Positions 57,652-64,000 of a stretch of 64,000 nucleotides of DNA are shown here, one piece after another. Under the pieces are notes generated by a model. It was given only the letters and a program-made list of their open reading frames with translations, was not told the origin of the DNA and did not search any database. The stretch is from Selaginella moellendorffii. Its lineage: Eukaryota; Streptophyta; Lycopodiopsida; Selaginellales; Selaginellaceae. The first letter of the stretch is position 1. Each line of letters opens with the position of its first letter. The stretch is taken from contig NW_003314295.1 of the NCBI RefSeq assembly GCF_000143415.4, positions 682,019-746,018 on the forward strand. The letters are read 5' to 3'. The translations under genes and the position numbers were made by a program.

Positions 57652-57706
57652 GTTAAGCGTCCTTGGGTTTGAATAGTACTGGGCTGGGTGACCTCCCGGG
57701 AAGTCC
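57652..57706 (+). other. 5S rRNA-derived internal-control-region segment, second copy
   Basis: GTTAAGCGTCCTTGGG, ATAGTACTGGGCTGGGTGAC, then CTCCCGGGAAGTCC. Nearly identical to 4710-4764 and closer to true 5S rRNA in the C box. It sits about 125 bp inside the LTR start. Confidence 0.82.
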
Positions 57707-58117
57707 AAACTCAGGAGCTTACATATATATAACTTCATGCTATAAGTACCTTTTGCAAAGCAATTTAAAATTCAAATGAAATAAAAGAAAAGGGGATGCA
57801 TTGTTTAAGGATGTGATTGAGAAGGTTACTCAATCAATGATATAATGTGCAATTTATAAATGTGTGAAAACATAATGTATGAAATTTTATTCAAAACATG
57901 TGTCAAACAGATCTATGTAAGACAACTGCCTACCAATGGCCCCATCTCATGGCCATCTATAGTCTCATAAATCTAATGTTTAAAGCATTATATTATCATC
58001 TCTTTTGTTTGATCTTTAAACAATATGTGAGACACAAAATCCCTAGGCCCCAAAGTGGAGCCGGAAGGGCGCCACATGGTAGTGGCCGAAGCGAGAGCCA
58101 AACGAGCGTAACACGTT

Positions 58118-58598
58118 TGGACCCGAGTTGGAGTCCGAAGTGGAGTCCGAGATGGACCCGAGATGGAGTCCGAGATGGAGTCCGAAGTGGAGTCCGAGGT
58201 GGACCTGAAATGGACCCGAGTTGGAGTCCGAAGTGGAGTCCGAGATGGACCCGAGATGGAGTCCGAGATGGAGTCCGAAGTGGAGTCCGAGGTGGACCCG
58301 AGATGGACCCGAGTTGGAGTCCGAAGTGGAGTCCGAGATGGACCCGAGATGGAGTCCGAGATGGAGTCCGAGATGGAATCCGAGATGGAGTCCGAGATGG
58401 ACCCGAGATGGACCCGAAATGGAGTCCGAGATGGAGTCCGAGGTGGACCCGAGATGGACCCGAGATGGAGTCCGAGATGGAGTCCGAGATGGACCCGAGA
58501 TGGAACCCGAGATGGAGTTCGAGATGGACCCGAGATGGACCCGAGATGGAGTCCGAGATGGAGTCCGAGATGGAGTCCGAAGTCGAGACCGAGACCGG

Positions 58599-58636
<38 letters not shown>

Positions 58637-58740
58637 TCGGGACCGAGACCGAGACCGAGGCCGAGGCCGAGACCGAGCCCGAGCCCGAGTTCGAGTCCGA
58701 ATCCGAGTCCGAGTCCGAGTCCGAGTCCGAGTCCGGAGCC
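58118..58740 (+). repeat. 12-bp minisatellite grading into a 6-bp repeat
   Basis: Built of GAGATGGAGTCC and GAGATGGACCCG units (58118 to about 58580), then GAGACC and GAGTCC units to 58740. Blocks of several units also repeat as higher-order copies of roughly 108-120 bp in the first part. Both period lengths divide by three and the units contain no stop codon, which creates long open frames in several frames on both strands. Confidence 0.9.
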
Positions 58741-59776
58741 TGAGAGGGTGAAAGCCCAAAGCGTTCGTCTCCCAGACCCTGGGGGGTTTGGTGAGCTCCA
58801 AAAGTATAGTAGGGGGAGGACTGCAGTGGAGCCAGTTTGGCCAGGAAAGGCCAGTTTGGCCCAGGAAGGCCGGACCCAGTGTTGGGTGATGAGCTGCCCA
58901 CTGGGAAGTCCAAGACTAGAGTGAACACAGACCGACAAGCGGGGTAGCTTGGTGAAGTGTTCAAGAGCCGGCTCTAGTTCCCCCGGGAGATCGACTGGCC
59001 GATGCTCCCAGTCCAAGGTTGGGTGGCACTACCTACTTGGATACCTGGTGTGGCTCAACGGAACCCGCTCTAAGCCCATGGCTAGAGCACCCAAGGGCAG
59101 AAGGCGAGGAGAGTACCCAGGTGGCTCGCGTAAGGCCACGGTGTTCCGAAATGTTGTCCCAAAGGCCCAGACTGTGGAAAGGAAGAGGAGCAGTCCTCTG
59201 GGGTAGTGACCAAGGACACAGTCGTGTGGTGAGGAAGTCCCAGAGGACCGTAGGACTTAGTGGTCGGGCCTGTGGGTCTCGATCCAGTGGCAGTGTTGAC
59301 AAACACGGCCAGGGGCAAAAAGGGACTTAGTGGGGACTGACAGAGGGATATTGGGGAAGGCTATTCCCCTTGTCGGTGGGCATCCTAAGGATGCTAAGGA
59401 GTGGATCTGAGATGACCACTCACGGATGGTTTGCCTAGTCTTGGAGAGCCAAGACGGTGATGCAAGTGGTATTGGACTACCAGTGTGGCAAAGGTGATTG
59501 GGCATGGCCTTAGCGTAACGGGCTGCTATGTCGGTGGTACCTTTGAGTGTCGGTCATGGGATCGGACACGTGGAGCACTTGGACCAAGTGCAAATGTTGA
59601 GTGGCATGGATGCTATTCTCGGGGCTAGCAAGTCCCAAGTCCTGGATTGGACTTATGGAGGTTGTGAATGAGACTCCTCCAAGTGGTCAGAGGTGTGGTT
59701 AAGTGACTAAAGTAGAATGGAAAATTTAGTCGCTTACACAATACTATAACGAGTATGTATCCCTTTCTTGTACCAC

Positions 59777-60416
59777 TACTAAAGCTAGATGTTTTTATGT
59801 GCGGGAGGTTAATCCTTGAAGTAAATATCATTTCCTTCCTAATTTCTCCTAGCTTAAGCCATTCATTGTGTTAGCTGATAGACTTTTTCTAAGCAACCTC
59901 CCAAAATCTAGTAGATATTTATAACCAAAATGGTTAATTCTCAAAGCCATTATGATGAGAGCTCAAAATAGAACTTGAGATCATAATTATGATTTTGTGT
60001 TTCCTTAAATCCAATGGGGATCATCTCTCCCCAATAAACACCAATATTTCCTCGTCACTGCCTAAGAACACCAAGAATTAAATGGCTCTGCTCAAGTGAA
60101 CTTTTGCCATTACTAAAGCTGGATGTCTCTATGTGTGGGAAGTTAATCCTTGAAGTAAATATCATTTCTTTCCTAATTTCTCCTAGCTTAAACTATCCAT
60201 TGGGTTAGTTGATGGACTTTTTCTAAGCAACCTCCCAAGCTCTAGCAGATATTTGCCACCAGAATGGCTAACTCTCAAAACCATTAACTTAAGGATCATA
60301 AATATAATCTTGTGTTTCTTTATATCCAATGGGGATCATCTCTCACCAATGAACATTAATATTTCCTCATTACCGCCTAACAACACCAAGAATTAAGTGG
60401 CTCTGCTCAAGTGAAT
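59777..60416 (+). repeat. Tandem duplication, unit about 334 bp
   Basis: Two copies start at TACTAAAGCT (59777 and 60111) and share GTTAATCCTTGAAGTAAATA, TTTTTCTAAGCAACCTCCCA, CCAATGGGGATCATCTCTC and end at GGCTCTGCTCAAGTGAA. They differ by small deletions and many transitions. The first copy begins 38 bp after the solo LTR. No coding content. Confidence 0.85.
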
Positions 60417-61838
60417 TGAAGAGTGGGAGCAAGAACTCCTCAACAAATTCTAAAATAAATTTATAAAGAGACTGTTGTAAAAGATCACCTTGATCAGTAG
60501 TGCCCAAGATCATAATATGTTTAGTTAGAGTTCTTGAGAAGAATGTGATAGTTTACAAAGTTTCACTTGCTTTATAAAATTAAAAGCTCTAAAATTGCCT
60601 TCTCTTCCCATGTCCCAAGCTCCCCTAAGTGAAATCCTTTTTAAAGAATAAATCACATAAATGGCTTTATCATCTTATAGCCATTGGGATGATTACTAAT
60701 AGGTTTTAGCCATGTATCCAATTTATTATTTGTAAATTTTACACATGACTTTTCCATGCTTTGCAAATTTCCCACCATAAATGACCAAAATTTTTAAAGA
60801 GTCCCTACAAAGAGCTAGCTATATAGTCTTTACAACAATATTGAAGAAAAGGTGGTGGATTATTTATACTATAAATTATCACTTACTTAGAAAGGTGGAA
60901 TAGGATAGAAGCCATTTTATCAGAAGGATTGAAATGCTTCCTCACATAAGGCTTAACTAGCCACTAACAATTTACCACTAAGTTGAAATTGCTATGTTGA
61001 TTTAATCACAGCTGTAACATGTGAATGATAATGGAAATGTTGAAGCCAGCTATAATGTTATGGAAAAAAATGGAGTGCCATTTACAGGCAACACTGTAGA
61101 AAATGATTGGAAGCAATAAGAGTGATTATAAATGATGAAAATGAATGTTAAAAGGAAAGTAGTGAGAGTGATAAAGAGGTAAAACTTAAAACTTCAATCA
61201 TGATCTAGAAAAGTCAAAACTTACAATTTATTGAGATAAAATAGTATGAGGCTGAAAAACATGATATAAGAACACTTTTATACCTATATGACTTGAAAAG
61301 AGAAACATAGAAATAAAATGAGAAGACTGAAAAAAAGAAAAAAGAACAAAAGGAAAATTAAAAATTAATAAAGAATAAAAAAGACACTTAATGCTAGAAT
61401 GGCTTGAGATTTTTGTGGTTTTGTGTGACAGACCTTACTCACAAAGAAGGCCTGAACAGTATTGGAGAAACATCCACACAGAAGCAGTCTTTAATCCATT
61501 TTGCCTCCCTTGCCAAATTAGTTCCAATGCAATGCCAGCAAACATCTCAAAGAAAAACCTTTCTTTCTTTTGAAGCCACCAAGTTTACAAGTGATGCATA
61601 GAGGGAGGACAGTGGTGGCGAAGTAGCTCATTGTTTTCTGCACTAGGTACTTGAATTGTTTATTCCTGGCTTCGAATCACACAAGCACACAAGTTCCATA
61701 TCTTTCTTATTGTATGAACTGCATGTGCAGCTACAATGTATTCAATGCGTCAAAGTAGCTACTTTCAGCTAGTCATAGACGATCTAGATGTGAAAGAAAA
61801 AATAAGCCAAGTGAGAAGCAGCAAATGGTACTCACCTT
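60417..61838. other. AT-rich spacer and 3' flank of the kinase-like gene
   Basis: AT-rich. Small frames at 61391-61601 have no family signature. The last 200 bp are probably 3' UTR of the minus-strand gene. Confidence 0.5.
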
Positions 61839-63338
61839 TCATTTGTAGTAAACCACCACGTCCTCTTCCGCCTTTGGTAGCAAAACCTTGAGCATGCTTT
61901 CCAGATGAAGCCACTCCTTGGACAGCAGATGCCGCTGCTCTCCCGGGCCAACAAGCCTGGCCTGCGAGAATCCCACCAGCATGCCAGCGTAGCCTCCACT
62001 GGGCCTCCGCGAGACGGCCACGTTGGTAAACACAAGGTCCCCATGGAGAATTCCCCGGTTGTGCATACCGCTCACAGCTTCCCTGCATCCCTGCGCTGCA
62101 GCTATGGCAGCTTCTGGTGGGCATGTAGGGTCCGGGAGCGGCACGTCCCCAACTCTAGCGTCGGACATCATGAGGAAGGAGAACATCCCCCCGTGGAAGA
62201 AGCCCAGTGAGTAGAGCACAGGGATGCACCGACCCTGGAGCTTCCGCAGTCTCATGTACATGTTTGCTTCCCAGATCGTCTTGCTCAGCTCCTCCTTCCA
62301 GCGATCGGACAGGGTCAGGTCTCTCAGCTTGAGCACCACCGGCTTGCCCTTCCAAGCTGCTCGAACCACGCAGGACGAGGAGTGAAGTGTTACCATCCCC
62401 TGCAAGCTGCCCATGTCCAAAAACTCGAACTTCGTGGCCATGTCTCTCAGCTTGGCAACCCCCATCTCCTTCGCCAACTCCATGAACCTGTGCTGCAGCA
62501 CATTGAGACGAGAAACTCCTCCGCCACAAACTGGCTTCCATAGTGTTCGAGCTTGTTGAGCTTCGAGTGGTGGAGAACCGTTGTTCCTGGCCAGTTTGAT
62601 GAGATACCCCAGCTTTAACAGCATCTGTGCATGCTCACGAGAAGTGATATGAGCCCTGAGCAACATACTATCTCGCATACACAAAGCCAGTCGATCGTCA
62701 TTGAATGCCACCACACCAAAGGCAACGCTGCTGAGGATCATATAGGCCCAAAGCCTAGTGAACGGGTACATGCTCTAGTCACCATTGCCTGTAACACCGA
62801 CGAGCAGGACTCCCAGTGACGAGTAGGCCACCCCATTGAATGTAACTGCCCAACATAAACAAGAACTTAAAATGTCAACAACTTTGAAATGTGCATGCTT
62901 ACTTGAAGAATCATTAATAGATAGCTCTGGATGCCCGACTAAACAGTCCGAAAACGTCTCCCCCATTCCAAGAAAGGGATAAGCAGCAACTTTTAAAACT
63001 ACCTTGGTGTACTTTGAAGACGTGTCTAGCAGCTTCTGCTTGAACACTTGCACGTCTTTTACGCCCTTCGCAGGATTGGTGTGGTGAGATGCCCACCATT
63101 CTTGAAAACCTGTCTCGAATCCTGGCCAATCCACCACCACGAAGCTATCAATGGGACACATGATGTCCAAAGGCGGTGGATGCGCATAGGCAGGCGAGCA
63201 TCGCGGCACAAGGATCCCATGCAGCTGATTCAGATGAATCACGGGCTCTGGTGTCCATACCCACAAAGAGTCCTCGTCGCTGATACCGCTGACACCTTGC
63301 TCTTGCCTCGCTGACTCAGACGCCATAAAACCTATCAC
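61839..63338 (-). pseudogene. Membrane-anchored protein kinase-like gene, probably interrupted by one stop
   Basis: One frame from ATG 63338 (or 63326) to the stop at 61839, broken only by TAG at 62775-62777. A 57-bp GT-AG intron (62902-62846, starting GTAAGC) is likely. The N-terminal 140 residues match no family I know. Two hydrophobic segments flank the stop (AYSSLGVLLVGV and WAYMILSSVAFGVVAF). The C-terminal 230 residues look like a divergent kinase fold: VVLKL (the VAIK Lys), a Glu in the following helix, and HGDLVFTN, which keeps the catalytic-loop Asp and Asn. The DFG position reads GFS, so the magnesium-binding Asp is missing. A CAG-to-TAG change would explain the stop; a missed intron or two separate genes remain possible. 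Could be a pseudokinase. Confidence 0.55.
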
Positions 63339-64000
63339 GCTGTAGCCTCTAGAAATGTCTTATGGCGAGTCCACGTCGATGGGGTATATTCCTCGGTAGA
63401 TCGGCCATTCCTAGAAATCTAGACGATAGAAAACAGTAGTCCAGTGCAGTGGGAGTGTTACCCACCAGCTCACAGCACCAAGGAGATGCCTCTCCTCACT
63501 TCGCAACTGCAATAGTACCAGCTTCTCTCTTTCTCTTATGCACTCCTCACCAAACGTGCTTGGGGCGTCGAGATTCTCCAATCCAACTCACTGTCTCAGG
63601 AAGGCGTCCTTGCGTGCCCAAGAAAGTGGCAAGCCCTAGGATTCTTTCTCGGCTCGTGGCAACAGGATCGCGACGACCCACAGCGTCTAGCATTCTCTTT
63701 TCGTGGAGGTGCCAGCGAACAAAAAAAGGATTTTCTCGTCCACTGGGCCATCGATCAGTCGCCGCGGCAGCGCGCATTTCATCGAGGTGAGCTGGAAATC
63801 AATCGCTGCCGGGGTTCTTATCCTCCATCCACGTGATTAGGGCTCTCGGGTCCACTCGGCATTGGAGCTCGCGTAGATGATACTTCGGCGGCGACGATTC
63901 CTCCAGCGACGCGGCGGCGGCATCAGGTTCGATTTAGAACAGGGACAGGTTGTGGAGGAATGGAGGTGCGTAGTCTTAGCGTGTCTCAGCTTATCTAAGC
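63339..64000. other. Upstream region of the kinase-like gene with one possible exon
   Basis: A minus-strand frame from ATG 63777 reads about 60 codons to ACA followed by GTGAGT, a good 5' splice site, near 63593. It could be a first exon of the kinase-like gene or a gene of its own. A plus-strand frame (63449-63790) overlaps it. ATTAGGGCT near 63837 is telobox-like. No family recognised. Confidence 0.3.

Larger units (their letters stand above)
57529..59738 (+). mobile_element. Long LTR of the Athila-like family, apparently solo
   Basis: 2210 bp starting TGTAAGC and ending GCTTACA, a perfect 7-bp terminal inverted repeat. Its start matches the LTR piece at 4612-4764 and its end region matches 1-551, so both flanks of the element at the window start are represented here in one unit. 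No pol sequence follows within the window, which points to a solo LTR. Target-site duplication is not evident (TATAT before, CAATA after). Contains the 5S-derived segment at 57652-57706 and a minisatellite at 58118-58740. The long frames in it on both strands are repeat artefacts. Confidence 0.7.

Noticed and set aside
57898-59016. Frames of 176-342 codons on both strands rich in ESE, DSDS, RPRP or GLGLGL
   Set aside because: Produced by the 12-bp and 6-bp repeats, which lack stop codons in most frames; they lie inside an LTR.
61600-61710. Possible tRNA (GGCTTCGAATCAC near 61670)
   Set aside because: No acceptor or D-arm pairing could be built around the T-loop-like sequence.

Overview
The window looks like nuclear DNA of a land plant, most likely a lycophyte such as Selaginella. 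That name is inference. What supports it: very short introns (about 48-72 bp) with GT-AG ends; five organellar RNA-editing-type PPR loci (one a relic), the four intact ones with uninterrupted or nearly uninterrupted frames; plant-only families (dirigent protein, A-type cytochrome P450, GH17 glucanase, Sec14-nodulin protein); and three lineages of plant Ty3/gypsy retrotransposon. I could not run any database search.

Layout. 1-4968: decayed Athila/Tat-like Ty3/gypsy element with a long LTR, no gag, a broken pol, an extra post-pol frame and a 3' LTR piece carrying a 5S rRNA-derived segment. 4969-12125: AT-rich, gene-poor DNA with a small TRIM-type element (9691-10744) and an inverted TRIM fragment (12030-12125). 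12126-17383: chromodomain Ty3/gypsy element on the minus strand. 17384-20652: AT-rich, no gene seen. 20653-30208: first gene island, holding a DYW-type PPR protein (-), dirigent protein (+), P450 (+), PPR protein (-) and GH17 glucanase (+). 30594-35597: a 5.0-kb Ty3/gypsy element (+). 37628-50598: second gene island, holding a 10-exon coiled-coil protein (-), PPR protein (-), a second P450 that is a paralogue of the first (-), a PPR relic (-), a 14-exon Sec14/SFH lipid-transfer protein (+) and a PPR protein (+). 50599-52329: AT-rich. 52330-57334: a second copy of the 5.0-kb element, inverted. 57529-59738: apparently solo Athila-like LTR with the same 5S-derived segment and a 12-bp minisatellite. 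59777-61838: tandem duplication and AT-rich DNA. 61839-63338: kinase-like membrane protein gene (-), probably interrupted by a stop codon. 63339-64000: spacer with one possible exon.

How the genes fit together. The PPR proteins are expected to act in chloroplasts or mitochondria on RNA, and the DYW protein has the full deaminase signature. The two P450s are close paralogues in opposite orientation, 17 kb apart. The dirigent protein and the glucanase are secreted and act on phenolics and cell-wall glucan. No operon-like logic is expected, but several gene pairs are tightly packed: divergent PPR/dirigent and PPR/GH17 pairs, and a tandem SFH-PPR pair with a 128-bp gap.

The observations most worth a second look are the 5S internal-control-region segment inside long LTRs of a coding-type Ty3/gypsy family, the TRIM with a third internal LTR and primer-binding site, the repeated extra segment in two PPR proteins, the membrane-anchored kinase-like gene, and a near-perfect small hairpin at 36123-36177.
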